Below, piece after piece: positions 29,367 to 38,151 of a stretch of 64,000 nt of DNA. The notes beneath the pieces are model-generated. The model searched no databases. It worked only from the letters and a program-made list of their open reading frames with translations, and was not told the DNA's origin. A program made the translations under genes and the position numbers. The stretch comes from Muriicola jejuensis. GTDB lineage: Bacteria > Bacteroidota > Bacteroidia > Flavobacteriales > Flavobacteriaceae. Location of the stretch: assembly GCF_010671595.1 (NCBI RefSeq), contig NZ_JAABOP010000002.1, forward strand, positions 62,001-126,000, written 5' to 3'. Positions within the stretch are counted from its first letter, which is position 1; every line of letters starts with the position of its first letter.

Positions 29367-30650
29367 ATGAAAGATAAAGCAACACTCGAATACGAAGGGA
29401 AGAAATACGAATTTCCCGTGGTGGAAGGTACCGAAAAAGAACTGGCGATCGATATTAAAACCCTGAGATCGACCACGGGTATGATCACCCTGGATCCGGG
29501 ATACAAGAATACGGGTTCCTGTGAAAGTGCCATTACTTATCTGGATGGAGAAAAGGGCATATTGCGCTACAGGGGGTACAACATTGAGGAGTTGGCCGAT
29601 AAGGCCGATTTTCTGGAAGTAGCCTACCTCCTCATCTTCGGGGAACTTCCCAATAAACAGCAATTGAAGCAGTTCCACGAAGACATCAAGCAGGAATCTC
29701 ACGTGGATGAAGAGATGAAGAAGATCCTGGATGCCTTTCCTAAATCTGCCCACCCCATGGGCGTGCTTTCCTCTTTGACCAGTGCCCTGATCGCCTTTAA
29801 CCCTTCTTCGGTCAACGTCACTTCAGAAAAGGATATGTACCATGCCATCATCCGGATCATGGCCAAATTCCCGGTACTGGTGGCCTGGACCATGCGCAAG
29901 CAAAAAGGATTGCCCCTGGATTATGGGGATGACTCCCTGGGCTATGTGGAAAACCTCCATAAGATGATGTTCAAGAGGCCCAGCAAGGAATACGTAAAGA
30001 ACAAGGTCGTCATTGAGGCCCTCGACAAGTTGTTGATCCTCCATGCAGATCACGAGCAGAATTGCTCTACCTCTACGGTTCGAATCACCGGCTCTTCACA
30101 CGCAGGGCTGTTCGTTTCTCTTTCCGCAGGGATTTCGGCTCTGTGGGGCCCACTGCACGGAGGCGCGAACCAGGCTGTTTTGGAGATGCTCGAGGCGATC
30201 GCGGCCGATGGAGGAGACACCCAGAAATACATGAACAAGGCCAAGGATAAGAATGACCCTTTCAGGTTGATGGGCTTTGGCCACAGGGTGTACAAAAACT
30301 TCGATCCCCGTGCCAAGATCATCAAGCGCGCTGCCGATGAGGTGCTGGGGGACCTGGGGATTGAGGATCCCATATTATCCATCGCCAAAGGACTCGAAAA
30401 AGTGGCCCTGGAAGATCCTTACTTCGTAGACCGCAAGCTGTATCCTAATGTCGATTTCTATTCGGGAATCATCTACCGGGCCCTGGGTATACCGACCGAG
30501 ATGTTTACCGTCATGTTCGCCATGGGAAGGCTGCCCGGATGGATCGCCCAATGGCGTGAAATGCGATTGAGAGGCGAACCTATCGGCCGGCCAAGACAGG
30601 TCTACATAGGCGAAAACCAAAGACCTTTTGTGCCTCTTAACAAGCGTTAG
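29367..30650 (+). CDS. gltA: Citrate synthase
   Basis: 427 residues, the long hexameric type. Signatures include GSSHAGLFVSLSAGISALWG with PLHGGANQAVLEML (active-site His), FGHRVYKNFDPRA (second active-site His) and a late Asp/Arg region with RPRQVYIG. It condenses oxaloacetate and acetyl-CoA, the entry to the TCA cycle. The ADI-like gene follows after 12 bases and could be cotranscribed. Confidence 0.97.
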   Translation: MKDKATLEYEGKKYEFPVVEGTEKELAIDIKTLRSTTGMITLDPGYKNTGSCESAITYLDGEKGILRYRGYNIEELADKADFLEVAYLLIFGELPNKQQLKQFHEDIKQESHVDEEMKKILDAFPKSAHPMGVLSSLTSALIAFNPSSVNVTSEKDMYHAIIRIMAKFPVLVAWTMRKQKGLPLDYGDDSLGYVENLHKMMFKRPSKEYVKNKVVIEALDKLLILHADHEQNCSTSTVRITGSSHAGLFVSLSAGISALWGPLHGGANQAVLEMLEAIAADGGDTQKYMNKAKDKNDPFRLMGFGHRVYKNFDPRAKIIKRAADEVLGDLGIEDPILSIAKGLEKVALEDPYFVDRKLYPNVDFYSGIIYRALGIPTEMFTVMFAMGRLPGWIAQWREMRLRGEPIGRPRQVYIGENQRPFVPLNKR

Positions 30651-30662
30651 ACCCCCCTCTGC

Positions 30663-31577
30663 ATGCTACAACTCAATGTAAGAGATGAAACATCTCCTCT
30701 GAAGGCCGTGGTATTGGGCAGAGCTGAAAGTTCTGGCCCGATTCCCAGACCTGAGGAAGCCTATGATCCCAAATCCCTGGAACATATCCTGGCCGGTACC
30801 TATCCAATAGAAGAAGACATGGTCAGGGAAATGGCTGCTTTTGATGCTGTCTTGAAGAAGCATGGGGTGCGAGTATTCAGGCCGGAGGTTATAGAAGATT
30901 GCAACCAGATCTTTTCGAGGGATATCGCTTTTGTCATCGAAGATAAACTCATTAAGGCCAATATATTGCCAGAGCGGGAAAAGGAGTTCGAGGCCATCCT
31001 CCATGTCCTGGATGTGATAGACCCGGATAAAATCCTTGTTCCTCCTCCATCGGTACACGTGGAAGGTGGAGATGTAATGCCCTGGAAGGAATATATCTTT
31101 GTGGGCACCTACCGGGGGGAAGACTATGCCAGTTATATCACGGCCAGGACCAATACGGCAGCCGTGGCCTATCTGCAGGAACAGTTTCCGCATAAGGTGA
31201 TCAAATCCTTCGACCTGAGAAAATCGAATACGGATGCCCGGCAAAACGCCTTGCATCTGGATTGCTGCTTCCAACCCATTGGCAGAGATAAGGCCATCCT
31301 CCACAAAAATGGTTTCCTGGTTGAAGAAGAGTACCAGTGGCTTCTGGATTACTTCGGCCGCGAGAACGTATTCGAGATCAGCAACGAGGAGATGTATCAA
31401 ATGTTCAGCAATGTCTTCTCCATTTCACCGGATGTGATCGTTTCCGAGAGGTCGTTTACCAGGCTCAACACCTGGCTGCGCGACCGGGGTTTTACCGTTG
31501 AAGAGGTGCCTTATTATGAAATAGGCAAACAGGAAGGCCTGCTCAGGTGCAGTACCCTGCCGCTGGTCAGGGAATAG
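30663..31577 (+). CDS. Arginine deiminase/DDAH-like hydrolase (amidinotransferase fold)
   Basis: 304 residues. The beta/alpha-propeller amidinotransferase pattern is clear: a substrate Asp in FSRDIAFV, HVEGGDVMPW, catalytic His198 in NALHLDCCF and the nucleophile Cys296 in GLLRCSTLP. The family covers arginine deiminases, dimethylarginine hydrolases and glycine amidinotransferases, and the substrate cannot be settled from motifs. It likely cleaves a guanidino compound to citrulline plus an amine or ammonia. The next gene is ctlX, which belongs to the same superfamily. Confidence 0.8.
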   Translation: MLQLNVRDETSPLKAVVLGRAESSGPIPRPEEAYDPKSLEHILAGTYPIEEDMVREMAAFDAVLKKHGVRVFRPEVIEDCNQIFSRDIAFVIEDKLIKANILPEREKEFEAILHVLDVIDPDKILVPPPSVHVEGGDVMPWKEYIFVGTYRGEDYASYITARTNTAAVAYLQEQFPHKVIKSFDLRKSNTDARQNALHLDCCFQPIGRDKAILHKNGFLVEEEYQWLLDYFGRENVFEISNEEMYQMFSNVFSISPDVIVSERSFTRLNTWLRDRGFTVEEVPYYEIGKQEGLLRCSTLPLVRE

Positions 31578-31641
31578 GTTGGATCCATCCCGGCAGTATA
31601 ATTTTCTTCTCCAATTCAGAATAATGTATCCGTTTAAGGAG

Positions 31642-31649
31642 TAACTTTG
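31642..31649 (+). promoter_or_regulatory. Candidate -7 box of ctlX
   Basis: TAACTTTG, an exact TAnnTTTG match, 20 bases before the ATG at 31670. No -33 box is seen. If real, ctlX can be transcribed apart from the ADI-like gene. Confidence 0.35.
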
Positions 31650-31669
31650 ACCTGAAATCAGACCACTTC

Positions 31670-32611
31670 ATGCAGATCACCAACACTATTCTCATGGTCA
31701 GGCCCGTGCGTTTCCGGATGAATGAGGAAACCGCCGTAAATAACTATTTCCAGGAGGATTTGGATATCAAGAACCAAACCATCAACCTCAGGGCTCAAAA
31801 GGAATTCGACGATTTTGTCACTGCCCTGAGAGCTAAAGGGGTGGAGGTGATCGTAGTGGACGATATCTTTGAAAGGGATACCCCGGATTCCATCTTTCCC
31901 AACAACTGGATCTCCTTCCACGCCAACGGAACGGTAGGCTTATATCCCATGTTCGCCGAAAACCGGAGAAGGGAACGGAGGGAGGACGTACTCGATATCC
32001 TCGAGGAAAAGGGTTTCGAGATCCGAAACGTGGTTGATTATACTTCTGCCGAGGAAGACGGGCTTTTCCTGGAGGGTACGGGAAGTATCATCATGGACAG
32101 GGATCACCAGAAGGCTTATTGCGCCCTTTCTCCAAGGGCAGATGAAGGCCTTTTCATTGAATTCTGCGAAGACATGGAATGTACCCCCGTGATCTTTACT
32201 GCCTACCAGTCGGTAGACGGCCAGCGCCTGCCCATCTACCACACCAATGTGATGATGTGTGTGGGTGAGACCTTTGCGGTGATCTGTCTGGATTCCATCG
32301 ACGACAAAAAGGAACGCAAGAACGTGGTAGACCACCTCCGGGGAGACGGGAAGGAGATCATCGCTATTACGGAGGTGCAGGAACAAAACTTTGCGGGAAA
32401 CATGCTGCAGGTCATAGGGAAAGCGGATAAACGCTACCTGGTGATGAGTACAGCGGCATACAACAGCCTGAATCAGGAACAGCTGGAGGCCATCCAGCGC
32501 CATTGCGAGATCATTCATAGTCCGCTCGACACCATCGAGACCTGTGGTGGAGGGAGTGCGCGTTGTATGATGGCAGAGGTATTCCTCCCGAGGACCCGGG
32601 TGTTGTCCTAA
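31670..32611 (+). CDS. ctlX: Citrulline-utilisation hydrolase family protein (CtlX)
   Basis: 313 residues. The MQITNTILMVRPVRFRMNEE start, DGLFLEGTGSIIMDR, IYHTNVMMCVG and the C-terminal ETCGGGSARCMMAEVFLPR (nucleophile Cys299) fit the CtlX family of the amidinotransferase fold. It is thought to act in citrulline or arginine breakdown, cleaving a C-N bond through a Cys thioester. Having two such hydrolases in a row suggests consecutive steps on one guanidino or ureido compound. Confidence 0.85.
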   Translation: MQITNTILMVRPVRFRMNEETAVNNYFQEDLDIKNQTINLRAQKEFDDFVTALRAKGVEVIVVDDIFERDTPDSIFPNNWISFHANGTVGLYPMFAENRRRERREDVLDILEEKGFEIRNVVDYTSAEEDGLFLEGTGSIIMDRDHQKAYCALSPRADEGLFIEFCEDMECTPVIFTAYQSVDGQRLPIYHTNVMMCVGETFAVICLDSIDDKKERKNVVDHLRGDGKEIIAITEVQEQNFAGNMLQVIGKADKRYLVMSTAAYNSLNQEQLEAIQRHCEIIHSPLDTIETCGGGSARCMMAEVFLPRTRVLS

Positions 32612-32621
32612 AACCCCGTAA

Positions 32622-34052
32622 TCAGGATCTTGTCTTGGCGATGTTTCGGATCATTCCCCCGAAGATAAAGTAGTGAAATGGTAGGATGGCATACCAGTAA
32701 AGCCTCCCCCGGAGCCCTTTGGGTCTGAAGGTGGCGGTCTGATGCAGTACGGAGTCCTTGTCTATCCTGAACTCCAGCCAGGCTTCACCGGGAAGTCGCA
32801 TTTCAGCGAAGAGAAGCAGGCGTTTTGCTTTTTTGTCTGCCAGCAATACCCGCCAGAAATCCAGGGAATCTCCCGGATAGATCTTGTCCGGATGAGTCCG
32901 GCCCCTTCGGAGTCCAACTCCCCCGGTCAGTTTGTCGAGAAAGCCGCGTATCTTCCACAGCCAGTTCCCGTAATACCATCCCTGTTCTCCCCCGATGCGC
33001 CAAATATTCCGAAGAACAGCGTCCGGATCATCCACCTTTAGCTTCTTCTCGTCCTTTAACACACCGTATTTCGGAACCTGAATGTATTTTTCCAGATTTT
33101 TCTGGAACCTGCCGCTGATCATGCTGTCCTTCCAGCTGCTGACCACCAGGTTCTGTTCGATCTTTTTAAACGCCATGTCAATGGCTTCCATGTAGGTATG
33201 AGTTTCCAGACCCAGGAGTTCCTGCAGGCGGTTGTCCCTGGCCACCACCTCCATTTTCATGCTGTCTACCAGGTTCACGGCCAGTTTGTAGGAAGTGGAA
33301 GTGACAAAGTACAACCAGTAGGAAGAAAGTTTGGGGGTCATCACAGGAACGGTTAGGATATAGTTCTTGAATCCCCTCGCTTTGGCGTATTGCTGGAGCA
33401 TCTCTTTGTAGGTGAGTATGTCTTTGCCCCCTATATCGAAAGACGTATCATAGGTGTCTTCCCTCCCCAGGACACCGGTCAGGAAATTGATCACATCCCG
33501 GATCCCAATGGGCTGCGTCCGGGTCAGCACCCATTTTGGTGTGATCATGACCGGAAGTTTTTCACACAGGTCGCGTATGATCTCAAAGGAAGAACTTCCC
33601 GACCCAACGATGATCCCTGCCCTCAGTACGGTCAGGTGATACCCTCCCTGGTAGAGGATGTCCTCCACATTTTTCCTCGACCTCAGGTGTTTGGACAGTT
33701 TTTCCTCGTTGACGATCCCGCTGAGGTAGACCACCTGTTTCACGTGGGTACCCTTTAGATAGCTGTTGAATGTCTCTGCGGATATTGCCTCCTTTTCATC
33801 GAAGTCGTCCGTAGACGAACTCATAGAGTGTATCAGGTAGTAAGCGGCATCGATGTCTGCCGGAAGGAGCCCTTCTTTTACCTCATTCAGGAAATCGACC
33901 TCCACGACCTCTATCTTCTCCAGGGTATCCTCATCCACAGAAAGCCGTTTTTTGTCCCGAACGGCGCACACCACTTCATGGCCCATTTCGAGGAGCCTGG
34001 GAAGCAAGCGCATCCCGATGTATCCGTTGGCACCAGTCAGAAGTATCTTCAT
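32622..34052 (-). CDS. SDR-family NAD(P)-binding protein with DUF2867 domain
   Basis: 476 residues. The N-terminal Rossmann domain opens with MKILLTGANGYIGMRLLPRL (Gly-rich loop) and ends near residue 290. The C-terminal DUF2867-like domain (about 320-470) has GGEQGWYYGNWLW, RRGRTHPDKIYPGDSLDFWR and a final hydrophobic helix that may bind membrane. The reaction is unknown; relatives are called YbjT-like oxidoreductases. It ends the transcript that starts with the small gene at 34481, three bases upstream. Confidence 0.85.
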   Translation of the reverse strand: MKILLTGANGYIGMRLLPRLLEMGHEVVCAVRDKKRLSVDEDTLEKIEVVEVDFLNEVKEGLLPADIDAAYYLIHSMSSSTDDFDEKEAISAETFNSYLKGTHVKQVVYLSGIVNEEKLSKHLRSRKNVEDILYQGGYHLTVLRAGIIVGSGSSSFEIIRDLCEKLPVMITPKWVLTRTQPIGIRDVINFLTGVLGREDTYDTSFDIGGKDILTYKEMLQQYAKARGFKNYILTVPVMTPKLSSYWLYFVTSTSYKLAVNLVDSMKMEVVARDNRLQELLGLETHTYMEAIDMAFKKIEQNLVVSSWKDSMISGRFQKNLEKYIQVPKYGVLKDEKKLKVDDPDAVLRNIWRIGGEQGWYYGNWLWKIRGFLDKLTGGVGLRRGRTHPDKIYPGDSLDFWRVLLADKKAKRLLLFAEMRLPGEAWLEFRIDKDSVLHQTATFRPKGLRGRLYWYAILPFHYFIFGGMIRNIAKTRS

Positions 34053-34055
34053 AAA

Positions 34056-34481
34056 TCAGAGGTCGTCTATGTGAGTCGGTGCGGTATCGGCCTTGTAGTC
34101 CATCAGTTTTTTAAAGAATTTCTGGACCGCTTTGGTATCTGATCGTACCTTGATAAAATGGTGGTCGCGATAGATGGAGTATACCGCCAGATCGCCTTTA
34201 TAAAGGGTGAGTTTGTAAAATGGAATCACCAGGGCGAAGGTCTCCAGGAGGGATCGGAACCTGACGATCACGCCCTTGGGTCTGATCTCGATATTGCAGC
34301 TGTCGAGGTTATTGTCAAGGATGAGTAGGTTTCGTATCTCCACACTGGCCTCGGTGATGAACAGTTTCGGGGAACCTATGCCTCCCATGGCCCAGCGGTC
34401 TTTCAGGGGAAAGGGTTTGCCCACTTCCTCATCGATCTTCCGGATGAGTTCTTTGTTGTTGTAGGAAACGTTTACTAACAT
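34056..34481 (-). CDS. Conserved hypothetical protein
   Basis: 141 residues from ATG at 34481 (MLVNVSYNNKELIRKIDEEV). A longer frame reaching 34559 runs into the argS promoter region and was not used. There is no signal peptide or membrane segment. Features are a GGIGSPKLFITEAS block and a basic C-terminal half ending in two Asp. I do not recognise the family. It is probably cotranscribed with the SDR gene. Confidence 0.7.
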   Translation of the reverse strand: MLVNVSYNNKELIRKIDEEVGKPFPLKDRWAMGGIGSPKLFITEASVEIRNLLILDNNLDSCNIEIRPKGVIVRFRSLLETFALVIPFYKLTLYKGDLAVYSIYRDHHFIKVRSDTKAVQKFFKKLMDYKADTAPTHIDDL

Positions 34482-34505
34482 GTATTTTCTTTTTCTGTAG
34501 CGGGT

Positions 34506-34513
34506 TAAAGTTA
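34506..34513 (-). promoter_or_regulatory. Candidate -7 box of the hypothetical/SDR operon
   Basis: On the minus strand TAACTTTA, one base off TAnnTTTG, 24 bases before the start at 34481. The palindrome TCCTTATTAAGGA (34531-34543) lies between this box and the divergent argS box. Confidence 0.3.
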
Positions 34514-34567
34514 CCGAAATCCTTGGGGAATCCTTATTAAGGAGATTATAAAAGCTCAAAAAATACG

Positions 34568-34575
34568 TAGTTTTG
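34568..34575 (+). promoter_or_regulatory. Candidate -7 box of argS
   Basis: TAGTTTTG, an exact TAnnTTTG match, 28 bases before the ATG of argS. No TTTG is seen at -33. Confidence 0.4.
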
Positions 34576-34603
34576 CAACTTTAATAAGGGTCAGCCCGGG
34601 AAT

Positions 34604-36388
34604 ATGGAACACGAACTGATAAGGAAGACCAAAGAAGCAGTAATCGCCCTTTTCGGGGTAGAGCTTCCTTCGGTCGAATTACAACCTACACGCAAGGATT
34701 TTGAAGGAGATATCACCGTGGTGATCTTTCCTATGTTGCGGTTTGTGAAAGGTAATCCTGAAAAGATCGGAGAGGCCATCGGGAACCATTTGATCGGAGC
34801 CGTGCCCGAAGTGTCCCGGTTTAATGTGATCAAAGGCTTTCTGAACCTTACCCTTTCAGACGAATATTATCTGGAGGCATTCTCCAGAATCCTGGCCGAG
34901 GAGGAGTACGGAAAGGCCCCTTCACAGGACAAAGGGGCTGTGATGGTAGAATATTCCTCTCCCAACACGAACAAGCCCCTGCATCTGGGTCACATCCGGA
35001 ATAACCTCCTCGGGTACTCTGTGGCCGAGATCCTCAAGGCTTCCGGCAAAAAGGTCTACAAAACACAGATCATCAACGATCGCGGCATCCATATCTGCAA
35101 GAGTATGCTCGCCTGGCAGAAGTTCGGTGAAGGGATAACGCCTGAATCCTCCGGTCTAAAAGGGGATAAGCTGGTAGGCAATTACTATGTCGCCTTTGAC
35201 AAGGCCTATAAAAAACAGGTCGACGAGTTGGTGAAGCAAGGCAGGAGCAGGGAAGAAGCCGAACAGCAGGCGCCTATCCTTCTGGAAGCCCAGGAGATGC
35301 TCAGGCAATGGGAAGCCGGGGATAAGGAGGTGGTCTCCCTGTGGAAGACCATGAATTCGTGGGTGTATAAGGGTTTTGAGGAGACCTATGCCCGACTGGG
35401 AGTTGATTTTGACCGGCTTTATTACGAGAGCGATACCTATCTCCTGGGAAAGGAAGTGGTGGAAGAAGGGCTCAGGAAGGGTGTTTTTTACCGCAAGGAT
35501 GACGGAAGCGTCTGGATAGACCTCACGGAAGACGGGCTGGACGAGAAGATCGTACTCAGGGCGGATGGAACAGCTGTGTATATGACCCAGGACATTGGGA
35601 CCGCCATACAGCGCGTGAAGGATTTTCCCGATATCAGCGGGATGGTCTACACGGTAGGGAATGAACAGGACTATCATTTCAAGGTGTTGTTCCTCATCCT
35701 GAAAAAACTGGGATTTACATGGGCAGATCACCTGTACCACCTGAGCTACGGCATGGTAGACCTGCCGGAAGGTAAAATGAAGAGCAGGGAAGGCACGGTG
35801 GTGGACGCGGACGACCTCATAGAGGACATGGCCCAAACGGCCGAGGAGATCTCCAGGGAACTGGGCAAACTCGACGGGTACTCAGAGGAGGAGAAAAAGG
35901 AACTATACCGCATTATAGGCCTTGGGGCCCTGAAGTATTTCATACTGAAGGTCGACCCCAAAAAGCGAATTCTGTTCAACCCGGAGGAGTCAGTGGACTT
36001 CCAGGGGAATACAGGCCCTTTTATTCAATATACCTACGCCAGGATACAGTCTATTTTGAGGAAAGCGAATTTTGATAAGGAAAAGTTTGGTAAAAATTCA
36101 ACAAAATACAGGAATCCTATTCACCCAAAAGAGAGGGAATTGGTAAAACAATTGCTGGTATACCCTGAAGTGGTGCAGGAAGCGGCCGAGCAATTCAGTC
36201 CGGCTCTTATTGCCAATTATACCTATGACCTGGTCAAGGAATTCAACTCCTTCTATCAGCAGGTATCCATCCTGGGGGAAGAGGATCTAAAGGTGAGGGA
36301 TTTCAGGGTGCACCTCTCTGCCGTGGTGGCCGAGGTGATCCGATCTGCTTTTGCACTTTTGGGCATACAGGTGCCGGACCGTATGTAA
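34604..36388 (+). CDS. argS: Arginyl-tRNA synthetase
   Basis: 594 residues. The additional N-terminal domain (about 1-105) precedes SPNTNKPLHLGHIRNNLLG with the HIGH-type motif (about 125-140). GKMKSREGTVV takes the KMSKS position, and the C-terminal anticodon-binding helices end in the family-typical IQVPDRM. It charges tRNA-Arg and needs that tRNA for activation, as is known for this enzyme. Single gene, ended by a hairpin shared with the proteorhodopsin gene. Confidence 0.97.
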   Translation: MEHELIRKTKEAVIALFGVELPSVELQPTRKDFEGDITVVIFPMLRFVKGNPEKIGEAIGNHLIGAVPEVSRFNVIKGFLNLTLSDEYYLEAFSRILAEEEYGKAPSQDKGAVMVEYSSPNTNKPLHLGHIRNNLLGYSVAEILKASGKKVYKTQIINDRGIHICKSMLAWQKFGEGITPESSGLKGDKLVGNYYVAFDKAYKKQVDELVKQGRSREEAEQQAPILLEAQEMLRQWEAGDKEVVSLWKTMNSWVYKGFEETYARLGVDFDRLYYESDTYLLGKEVVEEGLRKGVFYRKDDGSVWIDLTEDGLDEKIVLRADGTAVYMTQDIGTAIQRVKDFPDISGMVYTVGNEQDYHFKVLFLILKKLGFTWADHLYHLSYGMVDLPEGKMKSREGTVVDADDLIEDMAQTAEEISRELGKLDGYSEEEKKELYRIIGLGALKYFILKVDPKKRILFNPEESVDFQGNTGPFIQYTYARIQSILRKANFDKEKFGKNSTKYRNPIHPKERELVKQLLVYPEVVQEAAEQFSPALIANYTYDLVKEFNSFYQQVSILGEEDLKVRDFRVHLSAVVAEVIRSAFALLGIQVPDRM

Positions 36389-36390
36389 AG

Positions 36391-36418
36391 AAAAAGACCG
36401 CCCGGAGGCGGTCTTTAT
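36391..36418. terminator. Bidirectional terminator between argS and proteorhodopsin genes
   Basis: AAAGACCGCC, loop CGGA, GGCGGTCTTT: a perfect ten-pair stem with T-rich flanks on both strands. It ends the convergent argS and proteorhodopsin transcripts. Confidence 0.88.
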
Positions 36419-36439
36419 AAATATTTGTTCTCAGGAAAA

Positions 36440-37168
36440 TTATTTTTCAGAGCTCTGAGCTACAGCCAGGCCGTAGATCACAAGTCCGAAGCCGATTTTG
36501 TTCACTGCGTCACCGATGTTGTAGATAACGTCCATGTTCAAGCCGGTAAAGATACCTTCGTACCACCCTGGAGTTCCGGCCATGTAACCGATAGGATAGA
36601 TAGCCCATCCTACGAGTACAAACCAGCAGAGAGTCTTGTGGGCACTAAGTACGGCTCCACCAGCATCTACCGCCAGTTTCTTGGCCTCACCAAACCAGAT
36701 AGCGTACACGATCCAGAAGTAAGCAAGACCAGAGATCAGACCCCAAAGCCAGGCGTTGTCCCTGTCTACAGCTTCTCCCCAGTATCCGGTAACCAGCATG
36801 ACCACAGAGGCAGCAATAAGCTTCCACATCAGGGATTTCTTGGCACCTGCCACTCTGAGGATCAGGAAGAATTCAACGCACATCAGGGGTACGGTAAGAA
36901 CCCAGTCCACATAGCGGAAGAAGGTAGGCGACTCGGCGAAACCTGCCCAGTAATCCCTCATGTACCAGTAGTGCACTGCAGCAATGAAAGTAATTAATCC
37001 CGAAACCAGGATTGAAGTTCTCCACTTCTTGTCGAAGCTGTTCATCGACAAAAAGAAAAATGCAGAGGCCGCCATCATGGCCATACAGCCAACGAAGAAG
37101 GTAAACCCTACATAGTCATTGGTCGCCAACTTGGAAACCAGTGAAATTGATGCTAAAAAATTTTCCAT
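36440..37168 (-). CDS. Proteorhodopsin, green-tuned proton pump
   Basis: 242 residues, seven membrane helices. Functional residues by homology: proton acceptor Asp88 in RYVDWVLTVP, proton donor Glu99 in LMCVEFF, His66 near the acceptor, and retinal-binding Lys224 in DAVNKIGFG. These correspond to D97, E108, H75 and K231 of the first described proteorhodopsin. The spectral-tuning position is Met96, the usual residue of green-absorbing flavobacterial proteins. A DTE-type pattern (Asp, Thr, Glu) supports outward proton pumping and not sodium or chloride pumping (NDQ or NTQ). It is divergent from blh. Confidence 0.97.
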   Translation of the reverse strand: MENFLASISLVSKLATNDYVGFTFFVGCMAMMAASAFFFLSMNSFDKKWRTSILVSGLITFIAAVHYWYMRDYWAGFAESPTFFRYVDWVLTVPLMCVEFFLILRVAGAKKSLMWKLIAASVVMLVTGYWGEAVDRDNAWLWGLISGLAYFWIVYAIWFGEAKKLAVDAGGAVLSAHKTLCWFVLVGWAIYPIGYMAGTPGWYEGIFTGLNMDVIYNIGDAVNKIGFGLVIYGLAVAQSSEK

Positions 37169-37197
37169 AGAAATAGAATTAGTTAATTTTGTTTAAC

Positions 37198-37205
37198 CAA
37201 ATGTA
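37198..37205 (-). promoter_or_regulatory. Candidate -7 box of the proteorhodopsin gene
   Basis: On the minus strand TACATTTG, identical to the box of rpsL, 29 bases before the ATG at 37168. A TTTA lies at an effective spacing of 22, slightly long for a -33 box. Confidence 0.55.
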
Positions 37206-37227
37206 GTAAAAGTTGAACATTATTTCA

Positions 37228-37235
37228 TAAATTTG
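37228..37235 (+). promoter_or_regulatory. Candidate -7 box of blh
   Basis: TAAATTTG, an exact TAnnTTTG match, on the opposite strand and only 22 bases from the proteorhodopsin box. The two divergent promoters must share upstream DNA. Confidence 0.45.
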
Positions 37236-37254
37236 AGGGTAGAATTTTAGGGAT

Positions 37255-38151
37255 TTGGAAAAAAAACAACAAAATATTAACACTTTCAGCAGTTTTATGA
37301 TCGTCGCGACGTTTTTCTCGCTCTGGATCTCTGTCTATTTTGATGTAAAGGCTGAGGCTGTTCTTTCCTATTTCCTCATTTTCACCTTCGGGATCCTTCA
37401 CGGGTCAAACGATCTCAAACTCATACAACAGACCTCTGGGAATTCGAGAAAGGGTTTTTTCCTGCGGGCCCTGGGCAGCTATATTTCTGTGATCTTGTTC
37501 ACGGTATTGTTCTTTTCCTTTTTTCCCACTCTGGCCCTGGGATTCTTCATCCTTGCCAGCAGCTATCATTTCGGGGAACAGCACTGGGCCTCCCAGACCG
37601 GGAAATCGACTTTGTCATATCCCTTCTTTGGCAGTTACGGCATGGTCATCTTTTTTCTGCTTTTTTATTGCCAGGCCGAAGAGGTCTCTCCCATCATCTA
37701 CCAGATCACCGGCCTTGAAATACCGACAGAATTCTATCTGTATACTCTGACAGCTTCTTTCGCAGTATTTATGGCCATCTATTTTTGGTGGCTGGCCAGG
37801 GGAGAGATCAAGGTGAACATGGTTAAGGAACTCTTCTACCTGGCCGTCTTCTTTATCGTGTTCAAGACCGCTTCGCTGATATGGGCCTTCAGTATCTATT
37901 TCGTGATCTGGCACAGCATCCCCTCCCTGATGGACCAGACCAGGTTCCTTTACGGTAAAATTTCCAAAAGTTCTTTACTGGCTTATTTCAAGACCTCTTT
38001 GTTGTACTGGATCGTCTCTATGGTGGGCCTCGCAGGGATGTATTACCTCTTCCAGGACAGGCAGGGCCTTTTCCTTTCCATCATGATCTACTTCCTGGCG
38101 GCCATTACCTTTCCGCACGTGATCGTGATGAACCGACTCAACCGTTCTTAA
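37255..38151 (+). CDS. blh: Brp/Blh-family beta-carotene 15,15'-dioxygenase
   Basis: 298 residues from TTG at 37255; ATG at 37297 (MIVATFFSLW) is the alternative and would drop 14 residues. Multi-pass membrane protein with the family His motifs: LHGSNDLKLI, SSYHFGEQHW, VIWHSIPSL and TFPHVIVMNRL, which hold the active-site iron. It splits beta-carotene into two retinal molecules, the chromophore of the proteorhodopsin encoded divergently beside it. The crt genes for beta-carotene are not in this window. Its stop overlaps the stop of the TonB receptor gene. Confidence 0.95.
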   Translation: MEKKQQNINTFSSFMIVATFFSLWISVYFDVKAEAVLSYFLIFTFGILHGSNDLKLIQQTSGNSRKGFFLRALGSYISVILFTVLFFSFFPTLALGFFILASSYHFGEQHWASQTGKSTLSYPFFGSYGMVIFFLLFYCQAEEVSPIIYQITGLEIPTEFYLYTLTASFAVFMAIYFWWLARGEIKVNMVKELFYLAVFFIVFKTASLIWAFSIYFVIWHSIPSLMDQTRFLYGKISKSSLLAYFKTSLLYWIVSMVGLAGMYYLFQDRQGLFLSIMIYFLAAITFPHVIVMNRLNRS

